DNA of 28,166 bases from DATEVL01 sp035281845 (GTDB lineage: Bacteria > Chloroflexota > Anaerolineae > Anaerolineales > E44-bin32): the NCBI GenBank assembly GCA_035281845.1, contig DATEVL010000064.1, positions 1 to 28,166 of the forward strand, in the 5' to 3' direction. A model generated the notes under the pieces. The model was not told the origin of the DNA. It saw nothing but the letters and a program-made list of their open reading frames with translations, and made no database searches. A program made the translations under genes and the position numbers. Shown one piece after another: positions 1 to 7,556 of this stretch (position 1 is its first letter; each line of letters begins with the position of its first letter).

Positions 1-10
1 ATTTCAGACT

Positions 11-30
11 GAGTTAGGTATACTTAACTC
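11..30. promoter_or_regulatory. Palindromic metalloregulator operator overlapping a -10 box
   Basis: A 20-bp near-perfect inverted repeat (half-sites GAGTTAGGTA and TACTTAACTC) ends 11 bp before the ATG of a DtxR-type repressor gene. It contains TATACT (19-24), a plausible -10 hexamer, so a bound repressor would cover the promoter. The TTAGG-type half-site resembles the TTAGG...CTAA core of DtxR/IdeR boxes. Autoregulation of the repressor-oxidase-permease operon is inferred. The -35 region would lie at or beyond the window edge. Confidence 0.6.
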
Positions 31-41
31 TGGAATTCACT

Positions 42-728
42 ATGCCAAGACACAGCCCGGCGGTTGAGGACTACTTGAAGGCGATCTACGAGATTCGGCA
101 GGAGGCCGGGGCCAAGCTTGTAGGGACGGCCGCTCTGGCCGAGAAGCTCGGCGTCACCCGGGCCTCCGTCACGGGCATGCTCAAGAAACTGGCGGCTTCG
201 ACCGAGCACCTGATCGTCTATACCCGCTACCGGGGCGTTCGACTGACCCCGAAAGGCGAGAAGACGGCGCTGGAAGTCATCCGCCACCACCGGCTCCTGG
301 AGACCTACCTGACGGCCGCCCTGGGCTACTCGTGGGATCAGGTCCACACCGAGGCCGATCATCTAGAGCACGTCATCTCGGAGGACTTCGAGGAACGTAT
401 CGCTGCGTTCTTGGGCCACCCGCAGTCCGATCCGCACGGCGCCCCGATCCCCCAGCGCGACGGAAGCCTGCCCGCCCGCCGCGAGATTCGCCTGACCGAT
501 CTCGCCGTCGGCCAGGAAGGCGCCATCTCGCGCGTTTCCGACCGCGACCCCGAGCTGCTGCGCTATCTCGACCGCCTCGGGCTGCGGCCGCCGCAGCGCC
601 TGCGCGTGTTGGAGCGCGGGCCCTTCGACGGACCGCTGCACATCCAATCGTCCACCTCGCCATCGGTGATCGCGCTGAGCCGTCGCGTGACCGATGACGT
701 CTATGTGGTCGTCCTGTCGGTCAACTAA
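42..728 (+). CDS. DtxR/MntR-family metal-dependent transcriptional repressor
   Basis: This 228-residue protein has the full three-part layout of DtxR-type repressors: an N-terminal winged helix (about 1-72), a metal-binding dimerisation domain (about 73-145) and a C-terminal SH3-like FeoA domain (about 150-225). Such proteins bind DNA when loaded with Fe(II) or Mn(II). The metal-site segment reads VHTEADHLEHVIS, which aligns with the DtxR segment holding Cys102, Glu105 and His106. Here the Cys position is Asp, more like manganese-type MntR, although the MntR Glu11 position appears to be Lys13. Metal specificity is therefore open. The ATG at 42 follows a palindrome likely to be its own operator. 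The oxidase gene starts 13 bp after its stop codon, so the three genes are probably one operon controlled by this protein. Confidence 0.9.
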   Translation: MPRHSPAVEDYLKAIYEIRQEAGAKLVGTAALAEKLGVTRASVTGMLKKLAASTEHLIVYTRYRGVRLTPKGEKTALEVIRHHRLLETYLTAALGYSWDQVHTEADHLEHVISEDFEERIAAFLGHPQSDPHGAPIPQRDGSLPARREIRLTDLAVGQEGAISRVSDRDPELLRYLDRLGLRPPQRLRVLERGPFDGPLHIQSSTSPSVIALSRRVTDDVYVVVLSVN

Positions 729-741
729 GGAGTCGACAACG

Positions 742-1890
742 ATGGAGCCGAAGGAGCCCGGCGACCGCCGGATCACCCGTAGGGACTTCCTCAAGGCGGG
801 ATTGCTGAGCGGAGGGGCGACCGCGGTGGCGGCGACGCTCGCCCCGGGGAGGACCCACGCTGGCCACGAGCATGGCTTGCCGTTGGCGGCGCAGTCCACG
901 CCCACCCCTCAGCCCGGAATGGATCATGGGGACGACGAGTCGCACGGCGGCATGGGCACCGTCGGACAGGTAGACAACGCGCGCAACGGATTCGACCCGC
1001 AAACGCTGCTGCGCGACTGGGATTTCGGGACGGTCAGCACGCTGCCGAACGGACAGACTCTGCGCGAGTACAGCATCGTGGCGGTCAACAAGGAGATCGA
1101 GGTCGCCCCTGGGGTGTTCTTCCCCGGCTGGGTCTACAACGGTCGCGTGCCCGGTCCGACGCTGCGCTGCGTCGAAGGCGACCGGATTCGGATCGAGTTC
1201 ATCAACGGGAGTGACCATCCGCACACGATCCACTTCCATGGGATTCACGCCGCCTCGATGGACGGGGTGCCGGGGGTCGGGCCGGGAGCGATCGCACCTG
1301 GGGGGAAGACCGTCTATGAGTTCGACGCTTTCCCCTTCGGCTGCCATCTCTACCACTGCCATGCCACCCCGCTCAAGCGTCATATCCACAAGGGCCTGTA
1401 CGGCGCCTTCCTCATCGATCCCGACCCGGCGCGACACGTAGGCGAGGACGAGGCCTCGGCGCGAGCACGCAACCATCTCTACACGGAGAGCCAGGCCGTC
1501 AACGAGATGGTGATGGTCATGAACGCATTCGACACCAACTTCGACGGTGACAACGAAGTCTATGCCGTCAACACCGTGGCCTTCGCCTACATGAACGAAC
1601 CGATCCGAATTCGACGCGACCAGCGCCAACGGTTGTATCTGATCAACCTGACCGAGTTCGACCCGATCAACTCGATGCATTTGCACGCCAACTTCTTCGA
1701 CTACTACGATCACGGCACGACCCTGCGCCCCACGCACCGCACCATCGACACCATCATGCAGTGTCAGGCGCAACGTGGGATCCTCGAGTTCGATTTCAAG
1801 GGCTTCGAGCCGGGGAAGTACATGTTCCACGCGCACCAGAGTGAATTCGTCGAGCTCGGATGGATGGGGTTCTTCGAGGTGACGGCGTGA
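742..1890 (+). CDS. Tat-exported two-domain multicopper oxidase, type-1 copper in domain 1
   Basis: The start at 742 follows an AAGGAG ribosome site, and the 382-residue product opens with a twin-arginine signal (RRDFLKAG, 13-20), so it is folded before export. A His/Met-rich stretch (about 41-72) precedes two cupredoxin domains. Domain 1 carries HPHTIHFHG (159-167) and YHCHATPLKRHIH (204-216), which give the type-1 ligands Cys206 and probably His161 and His214, with Leu219 in the axial position. Domain 2 has HLH (313-315) and HAH (363-365) but Ala364 where a type-1 Cys would be. The trinuclear site would form between subunits, as in two-domain laccases and copper nitrite reductase relatives; type-1 copper in domain 1 only corresponds to type C. 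Substrate is unknown; metal-ion or phenol oxidation is plausible from the regulator and ZIP neighbours. Confidence 0.9.
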   Translation: MEPKEPGDRRITRRDFLKAGLLSGGATAVAATLAPGRTHAGHEHGLPLAAQSTPTPQPGMDHGDDESHGGMGTVGQVDNARNGFDPQTLLRDWDFGTVSTLPNGQTLREYSIVAVNKEIEVAPGVFFPGWVYNGRVPGPTLRCVEGDRIRIEFINGSDHPHTIHFHGIHAASMDGVPGVGPGAIAPGGKTVYEFDAFPFGCHLYHCHATPLKRHIHKGLYGAFLIDPDPARHVGEDEASARARNHLYTESQAVNEMVMVMNAFDTNFDGDNEVYAVNTVAFAYMNEPIRIRRDQRQRLYLINLTEFDPINSMHLHANFFDYYDHGTTLRPTHRTIDTIMQCQAQRGILEFDFKGFEPGKYMFHAHQSEFVELGWMGFFEVTA

Positions 1891-3119
1891 GCGCCGCCGG
1901 GGTCGCCCCCAAGCCGACTCGATCCTGGCCGCGCTGGGTGGCCTGGGCCGTTCCGCTCGTGGCTTTGGCTCTGCTGCTCGGCGTGCTGGCGTTCGCCAGC
2001 CCCTTGTCGTTCTTCCGAGCGGATCTGCCGCCGGTCGAGATCCTCAGCTTCGAACGGATCGATGTCACCCCCGCTGGATTCCGTGCGACCGTCGTCAACG
2101 GTGGACCGGAGCCGGTCACCATCGCCCAGGTCATCGTCGACGATGCCTATTGGGATTTCACAATCGAACCCTCGTCCACCGTGCCGCGGTTAGGGCGGGC
2201 CACAATCGACATCCCCTATCCCTGGGTCTACACCGAACCGCACGCGGTGCGCGTCCTCACCTCGACGGGGCTGACGTTCGATGGCGAAGTTCCGGTCGCA
2301 GTCGAGACGCCTACGCCCGGCCTGCAGCAGTTCCTGGCCTACGGCCTGCTCGGCGTCTTCGTCGGAATCGTACCGGTGGCGTTGGGGATGCTCTGGTTTC
2401 CCGCCCTCCGTCGCCTCGGCCGCAAGACGCTCAACGCCGTACTGGCGCTGACGATCGGGATGCTTGTCTTCCTGCTGATCGACACCGCCCTGGAGGCCTT
2501 CGAGGTTGCGGCGGGGCTGCCGGACGTGCTCCAAGGCCAGGCTCTGGTGTTGTTCGCCGCGCTGCTGACCTGGCTGGTCCTGCTGGTCGTCGGAGCGATC
2601 CGTCGGCCGCGAGACGACTCGGGGACGATGCCGCGGGCGCTGTACGTCGCCGGGCTGATCGCGCTGGGCATCGGACTGCACAACCTCGGCGAGGGGATGG
2701 CCATCGGCGCCGCCTTCTCGCTGGGAGAGGCGGCGCTCGGCTCGTTTCTCGTCGTCGGATTCACTCTGCACAACATCACGGAGGGAATCGGCATCTCCGC
2801 CCCGCTCACTCCCGGGCGCGAGGGCACGCCGGCCGGGTACAGCCCGGGTTTGCGCACCTTCGTGGCCCTGGCCCTTCTCGCCGGGGCGCCGGCGATCGCC
2901 GGGGCGTGGATCGGCGGATTCGCCTACAGTCCCTTTGTCGCGGCGATCTTCCTCGGCGTCGGTCTGGGGGCCATCTGGCAGGTGATCGTCGAGGTCGGTC
3001 GCCTTCTGCGCGACGACGCCGCGCGCCACGCCGAACCCTGGATCACCTGGGCCAACCTGGCGGGGTTTGCCGCCGGCGTGGCGGTGATGTACCTGACGGC
3101 GCTACTGGTGAAATTCTAG
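1887..3119 (+). CDS. ZIP-family metal permease with N-terminal extracytoplasmic domain
   Basis: A GTG start at 1887 overlaps the oxidase stop codon (GTGA), with GAGGT six bases upstream, so the two are translationally coupled. The 410-residue product has one membrane helix (about 18-43), a beta-rich domain of about 100 residues (45-145), then a ZIP transporter core. The two signature helices are present: HNLGEGMAIG (265-274) and HNITEGIGIS (295-304), which supply the His and Glu ligands of the ZIP binuclear metal site. ZIP proteins move divalent metals such as Zn, Fe or Mn into the cytoplasm. The extra soluble domain is unusual; it could dock the neighbouring oxidase or receive metal from it, which is inference. 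An ATG at 1860 is in frame but would overlap the oxidase by 31 bp. Confidence 0.88.
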   Translation: MSAAGVAPKPTRSWPRWVAWAVPLVALALLLGVLAFASPLSFFRADLPPVEILSFERIDVTPAGFRATVVNGGPEPVTIAQVIVDDAYWDFTIEPSSTVPRLGRATIDIPYPWVYTEPHAVRVLTSTGLTFDGEVPVAVETPTPGLQQFLAYGLLGVFVGIVPVALGMLWFPALRRLGRKTLNAVLALTIGMLVFLLIDTALEAFEVAAGLPDVLQGQALVLFAALLTWLVLLVVGAIRRPRDDSGTMPRALYVAGLIALGIGLHNLGEGMAIGAAFSLGEAALGSFLVVGFTLHNITEGIGISAPLTPGREGTPAGYSPGLRTFVALALLAGAPAIAGAWIGGFAYSPFVAAIFLGVGLGAIWQVIVEVGRLLRDDAARHAEPWITWANLAGFAAGVAVMYLTALLVKF

Positions 3120-3127
3120 TGGACAGC

Positions 3128-3263
3128 GGTCAATAACTAGTGACCAGTAAACAGTAATCAGTAATCAGTGACCAGTAAGCAGGAAACAGGGTCGCAACTG
3201 CCAACTGGCAACTGGCAACTGGCAACTGGCAACTGATAACTGGTAACAGGTAACCGGTGACTT
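3128..3263. repeat. Degenerate 7-bp tandem repeats (STRR-like)
   Basis: Nearly the whole spacer between the permease and the methyltransferase is made of 7-bp units. The first half follows RAYCAGT (AACTAGT, GACCAGT, AAACAGT, AATCAGT twice, GACCAGT). The second half follows AACTGGY, with four consecutive AACTGGC units at 3203-3230 followed by AACTGAT, AACTGGT, AACAGGT and AACCGGT. It resembles the short tandemly repeated repetitive (STRR) heptamers described in cyanobacteria. No gene or terminator is evident within it. Confidence 0.85.
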
Positions 3264-3284
3264 GTCACAAAAAAAGGTGAACGA

Positions 3285-3875
3285 ATGAAAGGCGACGTTT
3301 TCCACACCCTGTTCGTGATCAGCTTTCTGTCGTTTGTGGGTATCCGCGCCTATTACCATCGACGGGCCAGCCTGGAAGGGGGCCGGATGAATGTTCGCGA
3401 TACACGCTTCAGCATCCTTCTCCGATTGCTGCTCGCCATCCCCCTGGCTGGGCTCCTTGTGGCCTACATGATCCGGCCAGCGATCCTAGGATGGGCCGAG
3501 ATCGCGTTGCCGGCGTGGGCATCCTGGCTGGGCGCGCTGATGGTCCTCACCAGCTTTGCGCTGTTGATCTGGGTCCATCGCGCGCTCGGGGCCAACTTCA
3601 ACACCGTCCTCGGCGTGCGCGACCGGCATACTCTGGTCACGCACGGTCCTTACCATTGGGTGCGCCATCCGATGTACGGTGTTCTGTTCCTGTTCATGGT
3701 GGGCCTTCTGCTCCTGACGGGCAACCTCCTCATCGGCGGCCTGCTCTTGGCCGGCTTGGTGGTGACCGTGGGCACGCGGGTGGCCAAGGAAGAGGCGATC
3801 CTGGAAGAGGCGTACGGCGAGGAATACAGCTCCTATAAAGCCCGCACGGGACGTTTCGTCCCGCGGCTGAGCTAA
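3285..3875 (+). CDS. Isoprenylcysteine carboxyl methyltransferase-like membrane protein
   Basis: This 196-residue protein has about five membrane helices. Its C-terminal half carries the signature of the ICMT/phospholipid methyltransferase superfamily: GPYHWVRHPMYGVLF (about 120-134), and near the end KEEAILEEAYGEEYSSYKART. The His and Glu residues in these blocks bind S-adenosylmethionine in characterised relatives. Bacterial members are usually of unknown substrate; lipid or small-molecule methylation at the membrane is likely. The ATG at 3285 has AGGTGA seven bases upstream. It is separated from the metal operon by a repeat-filled spacer and is probably transcribed separately. Confidence 0.8.
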   Translation: MKGDVFHTLFVISFLSFVGIRAYYHRRASLEGGRMNVRDTRFSILLRLLLAIPLAGLLVAYMIRPAILGWAEIALPAWASWLGALMVLTSFALLIWVHRALGANFNTVLGVRDRHTLVTHGPYHWVRHPMYGVLFLFMVGLLLLTGNLLIGGLLLAGLVVTVGTRVAKEEAILEEAYGEEYSSYKARTGRFVPRLS

Positions 3876-4100
3876 CTCGCCATTAGAGGCCGGCCCACCC
3901 GGTGCCAGCGAAAACCGATCGGAGCACCTCTGCCAGCAACGGGGTACGGCTGGCCGAACCTGCCGGCCGTGAGCCCGCGCCCGGCGGTTGAATCAAGCCC
4001 TTCACCGGAACCGGGCCAAGCGTAGGATGATAGATTCCCGGGAGCTACCCGGTCTGGCGCATTCTCATGTGAATGATTGGTCGATGGACGGAGTCCCACA

Positions 4101-5420
4101 ATGACCCGATCCCTCTTCCCGCGGTTGTGCGTCCTCCTGACCGGCCTGACCCTGACTGCGTGCGGCCTGACGGCGAATAACGTTGATCTGACCACCCCAT
4201 CCTTGCCGCCGGCGGAAACCAACCCGCCTCCGACGCAGGAATCATCGCCTACGCGCGAGGCCGCAACCGCGGCCATCGAGCCTCCGACCCCGACTTACGA
4301 GCCCCCACTCCCGCCCACTGGACCGCCGATCGATCGCCTTTCGCCCGGCCAGCCAGTGACGATTTCTTTCATTGAGATGTTCGATTCAATCGAGGGCTGG
4401 GGACTAGGTGGCAGCAGCTCGAGCTTTGACCATGTCCTGCGGACGCAGGACGGCGGGCGGACCTGGGAGGACGTCACGCCGCCCGAGCCGGCGGCCCCTG
4501 CGGATCGCGACCCCAAGGAGGCGGGCGCGGCCTTCCTTGATGGGAACCATGCCTGGGTGGTCTACTCCTACCCTGGTGGTGGGTATGAGCCGGACGAGGG
4601 CAAGATTGTCTGGCGCACAGCCGACGGGGGACAGTCCTGGCAGCCCAGCATCCCCATTGAGCCGGACTATGACTTCTTGCCGCTTGCCATGCCCTTTGTC
4701 GACGATCAGACAGGTTGGATCTTTGCGGCGTCGGGCTATGGAATGTCGCACGAATACACCAGTGTGTACCGGACGATCGACGGAGGATTGACCTGGGAGC
4801 GGATCATCGATCCCAGCTCCTCGGAAGGCGTCATCGATGTTTGCTGCAAGTCGGGGGTCGACTTCGCCGATGCCCACCTCGGGTTAGTGACCTACGACCA
4901 AGGCCCTAATGTGCCGGTGATCGTGGATTGGACCAGCGACGGCGGATTGACCTGGGAGTCACATTCGCTGCCGGCTCCGGAGGCGTTGTACGACCCGGCG
5001 GAGATCAACGCCAAGTTCAACGGCGGTACATGCCGGTCCATCTCGCCGGATTTTCTATCGGCAGGCACGGCCAGGTTGGCCGTCGACTGCGTCATAAGCT
5101 ACGACCCGAGGGATGTGGCTTCCTTCCTCTATTCGACCTCCGACGGGGGCCAGACGTGGCAGATCGTTCCCTTCCCCGGTGGTCCGGTCCAATGGATCGG
5201 CCCCGAAGTGGGCTGGTCGGTGGGACGTGACCTCTACCTGACGCTCGACGGCGGTTTCTCCTGGACCAAAGTCAAGAGCGTGACCTGGGATGGACAGTTC
5301 AGTTTCGTCAGCCAGGCGCTCGGATGGGCCGTGGCGCGTTCTGAAGAGGCGATCGCCCTCGTCACAACCTCGGATGGCGGCCGGAGCTGGACCGAGATTC
5401 AGCCCAGGATTGCCCCCTAA
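4101..5420 (+). CDS. Lipoprotein with Ycf48/BNR-type beta-propeller
   Basis: The ATG at 4101 gives a lipoprotein signal peptide with lipobox LTAC (Cys21). A Pro/Thr-rich tether (about 22-77) follows and then a repeat domain to residue 439. The motif DGG-x-S/T-W occurs seven times (DGGRTW, DGGQSW, DGGLTW twice, DGGQTW, DGGFSW, DGGRSW), as expected for a seven-bladed propeller of the Ycf48/HCF136 type with Asp-box-like turns. Ycf48 itself helps assemble photosystem II, but many non-phototrophic bacteria encode surface proteins of this fold with unknown roles, and nothing else here suggests photosynthesis. A TTG at 4077 is in frame but would bury the signal peptide. No operon partner is visible; the neighbours are more than 200 bp away. 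Confidence 0.82.
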   Translation: MTRSLFPRLCVLLTGLTLTACGLTANNVDLTTPSLPPAETNPPPTQESSPTREAATAAIEPPTPTYEPPLPPTGPPIDRLSPGQPVTISFIEMFDSIEGWGLGGSSSSFDHVLRTQDGGRTWEDVTPPEPAAPADRDPKEAGAAFLDGNHAWVVYSYPGGGYEPDEGKIVWRTADGGQSWQPSIPIEPDYDFLPLAMPFVDDQTGWIFAASGYGMSHEYTSVYRTIDGGLTWERIIDPSSSEGVIDVCCKSGVDFADAHLGLVTYDQGPNVPVIVDWTSDGGLTWESHSLPAPEALYDPAEINAKFNGGTCRSISPDFLSAGTARLAVDCVISYDPRDVASFLYSTSDGGQTWQIVPFPGGPVQWIGPEVGWSVGRDLYLTLDGGFSWTKVKSVTWDGQFSFVSQALGWAVARSEEAIALVTTSDGGRSWTEIQPRIAP

Positions 5421-5923
5421 GCAGACACGCCCAGCCTGTCCGGCCCCTGGCTAATTGCCGGGCACATCCCCCCATCGGCAGGGAAAATGACACAGCTCCG
5501 GCCCCGGCCATCGGTTCAAACTCTTCGGGTGGGGAGCTGCGGTAGGGGCGGGCATAACACGCGCCCGACGCCTGTGCCTACCTCCTGCCGCAACGAAGTT
5601 GGGGGGCAGGGGTCTAGTCAATCCGATCTGCTGATGCGGACCCCATCCTGGATTCCCTCACCACTGCGCCCTTCAGGGATGCTTCGCGATCCAGCGAGCC
5701 GCAGAAGGTGCTCTTCCTGGGGCGGTGCAAACGGACGGGATGGAACTCTAGTCATCCGAGCGCCGATGTGTTCTCGAGTGAAAGGGGCGAGGCTCCTCGG
5801 CCAGGACTCGAACCCCGTTCGCTCCGCGAGCCCAGCCTGCTCCCTTACAGGGTGCTGCGCGAGGGCGAGACGGAGTGGAACCTGCCGTCTGAATGATGCG
5901 ATGTGTTCTGAGAAAGGGGGAGG
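5421..5923. other. Non-coding stretch with hairpins and a tRNA-like fragment
   Basis: No convincing gene is seen in this 500-bp stretch; the open frames across it lack family signatures and ribosome sites. It holds a nested hairpin at 5648-5694 (outer arms CTGGAT and ATCCAG) and a loose inverted repeat near 5549-5583 (GGTAGG and CCTACC). A repeat matching the 3' end of the adjacent tRNA-Asn gene is described separately. Confidence 0.6.
5764..5814 (-). repeat. Partial copy of the tRNA-Asn 3' end and its downstream flank
   Basis: Positions 5764-5814 match 5899-5945 with a few small indels. The match includes a 26-bp identical core (5789-5814 versus 5920-5945) that covers the acceptor 3' strand and most of the T-arm of tRNA-Asn. 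Going further upstream on the minus strand, the copy diverges: there is no matching 5' acceptor strand, no D-loop GG, and the T-stem is mismatched. It cannot be a working tRNA. It is either a decayed tandem tRNA gene or a duplicated attachment-type site. Confidence 0.65.
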
Positions 5924-5996
5924 CTCCTCGGCCAGGACTCGAACCTGGAACCTAGCGGTTAACAGCCGCCCGCTCTGCCGATTGAGCTACCGAGGA
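5924..5996 (-). tRNA. tRNA-Asn (anticodon GTT)
   Basis: The minus strand folds into a standard 73-nt cloverleaf. The acceptor stem pairs TCCTCGG with CCGAGGA and leaves discriminator G. The D-arm is GCTC/GAGC. The anticodon arm GGCGG-CTGTTAA-CCGCT has one G-U pair and anticodon GTT (plus-strand 5961-5963). The T-arm is CCAGG-TTCGAGT-CCTGG. The CCA end is not encoded; CCT follows the discriminator. The gene is convergent with the plus-strand lipoprotein gene. Confidence 0.95.
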
Positions 5997-6107
5997 AGGC
6001 GGTCGGATTATACCGCCAGGGAGCCGACGCGATCGTCTTATGTCAGCCGCAAGGAGGGCCGCGGGCTGGCCGTCATGCAATGGTCAGACTCGGCGGGGTC
6101 GCTCGAC

Positions 6108-6113
6108 TATAAT
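6108..6113 (+). promoter_or_regulatory. -10 box (TATAAT) for a probably leaderless transcript
   Basis: A perfect TATAAT ends 7 bp before the ATG at 6121. Transcription would therefore begin at or next to the start codon, and no ribosome-binding site is visible. No good -35 hexamer is seen at the usual distance. Confidence 0.5.
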
Positions 6114-6120
6114 GACGCCG

Positions 6121-6948
6121 ATGGACGCACACGTCGTGGGAGAAAAGCGCGACCGGATGGCCGCGCGCATTGGACCCGTCGGCCTGTTGATGCCGGCGCT
6201 GATGGTGCTGGTTGCCTGGCTCGTGCTCACCCCCGAAGGTCTGCTGGGCAAGGCCGACGCCATCGGGTACGCGGTCTGCCATCGGATCGATCTCCGGTCG
6301 TTCCATCTAGGGACGCGTGTCCTTCCGCTGTGCGCTCGCTGCACCGGCATGTATCTCGGCGCTCTGGTTGGCTTGGCCGGTCTGGCCGGCCTCGGCCGGC
6401 TGCGTTACGGGAAGTTCCCTCGCCCGGCGTTGCTGGGGCTCTTTGGGATCTTCGCCGCGACGTGGGCGATCGATGGGCTCAACTCCTACCTGACTCTGAT
6501 CCCGGGGGCGCCGCACGCCTACGAGCCAAACAACACACTCCGCCTGATCACGGGAACGTTGATGGGCCTGGCCCTGGGCGTGCTCGTCTTCACCGGATTC
6601 AATCAGAATGTCTGGCGCGGCTGGAAAGACGAGCCGGTGCTGCGCTCCTTTCGAGAGGTGGGCGTATTGTTGTTGCTGGGAGCCGTGGTGGTGGGACTGG
6701 TGCTGAGCGAGAATCCGCTGGTGCTCTACCCGCTGGCGCTGCTCAGCGCGGCGGGCGTGCTCGTACTTCTCGGGATGGTGTACGCCGTCGTCGTCCTGTT
6801 GGTTCTGCGCCGGGAGAACCGGGCCGAGTCGTGGGGCGGCGTGGCGCTGCCTCTGATGGCGGGAGTTGCCCTGGCCATCCTGCAGATTGGGCTGCTCGAC
6901 CTGGCCCGCTACACCCTCACCGGGACCTGGGCGGGATTCGCCCTGTAG
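6121..6948 (+). CDS. DUF2085 family membrane protein
   Basis: This 275-residue protein carries the DUF2085 core: CHRIDLRSFHLGTRVLPLCARCTGMYLG (about 51-78). The conserved CxRC and CH pairs suggest a metal or disulfide site, although the family has no established function. About seven membrane helices follow. The ATG at 6121 is preferred because TATAAT lies just upstream, suggesting a leaderless message; an ATG at 6112 is also in frame but overlaps the -10 box. The DUF4126 gene follows after 13 bp, suggesting co-transcription of the small membrane-protein genes 6121-8143. Confidence 0.82.
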   Translation: MDAHVVGEKRDRMAARIGPVGLLMPALMVLVAWLVLTPEGLLGKADAIGYAVCHRIDLRSFHLGTRVLPLCARCTGMYLGALVGLAGLAGLGRLRYGKFPRPALLGLFGIFAATWAIDGLNSYLTLIPGAPHAYEPNNTLRLITGTLMGLALGVLVFTGFNQNVWRGWKDEPVLRSFREVGVLLLLGAVVVGLVLSENPLVLYPLALLSAAGVLVLLGMVYAVVVLLVLRRENRAESWGGVALPLMAGVALAILQIGLLDLARYTLTGTWAGFAL

Positions 6949-6961
6949 GAGGAGAAGAGAA

Positions 6962-7534
6962 ATGGATACCGCTGGTGGATTGCTCACGGCCTTTGGCCTG
7001 GCGGCGAGCGCCGGGCTGAATGCCTACATCCCTTTGCTCATCGTTGCGCTGCTTGGCCGGTTCACGAATTGGTTCACCTTGAACTCGCCGTGGGACGTGC
7101 TGACCAGTTGGTGGGTCATCGGGGCCTTGGTCGTCCTGACCCTGATCGAGTTCTTCGCCGACAAAGCGCCGGCGGTCAACCATGTCAATGACGCGATCCA
7201 GACCTTCGTGCGGCCGGCGGCCGGTGCCGTCCTGTTCGCCGCCAGCACCGGAGCGGCCGGCGGCGTTCACCCGGTCGTGGCGATGATCGCAGGTCTGCTC
7301 GTAGCGGGCGGCGTGCACACGGTCAAGGCGGCGGCTGTCCGGCCGGCGGTGACGGCGACAACCGCCGGCATCGGGAACGTCCCGGTGAGCCTGGCCGAGG
7401 ACATGCTGGCAGCGTTTGTTTCCATCGCGGCCATTGTCGTCCCGGTGGTGATCGCAGGATTGCTGATCGTGATCGTCTCGCTCTTCGTCTGGTGGCTGTG
7501 GCGGCGAGCCGCCATGTCGACCGGCTCCACCTGA
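6962..7534 (+). CDS. DUF4126 family membrane protein
   Basis: The ATG at 6962 follows a strong AGGAGGAGAAGAG ribosome site, giving a 190-residue product with about four membrane segments. The N-terminal GLAASAGLNAYIPLLIVALL block and EFFADKAPAVNHVND (about 58-72) match the DUF4126 family, an uncharacterised group of bacterial membrane proteins. A glycine/alanine-rich middle (about 80-135) is followed by a long hydrophobic C-terminal helix. It sits 13 bp after the DUF2085 gene in an apparent four-gene group of small membrane proteins. Function is unknown. Confidence 0.8.
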   Translation: MDTAGGLLTAFGLAASAGLNAYIPLLIVALLGRFTNWFTLNSPWDVLTSWWVIGALVVLTLIEFFADKAPAVNHVNDAIQTFVRPAAGAVLFAASTGAAGGVHPVVAMIAGLLVAGGVHTVKAAAVRPAVTATTAGIGNVPVSLAEDMLAAFVSIAAIVVPVVIAGLLIVIVSLFVWWLWRRAAMSTGST

Positions 7535-7556
7535 TCTGGTCCTGAGGAGGACAACG

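Noticed and set aside
3128..3263. CRISPR array
   Set aside because: Units are only 7 bp, contiguous and without spacers, and no cas gene is nearby.
5487..7019. Long plus-strand open frame across the tRNA region and the DUF2085 gene
   Set aside because: It crosses the tRNA-Asn gene and the DUF2085 coding region in another frame and its product is Arg/Gly/Pro-rich without any family motif; it is a high-GC shadow.
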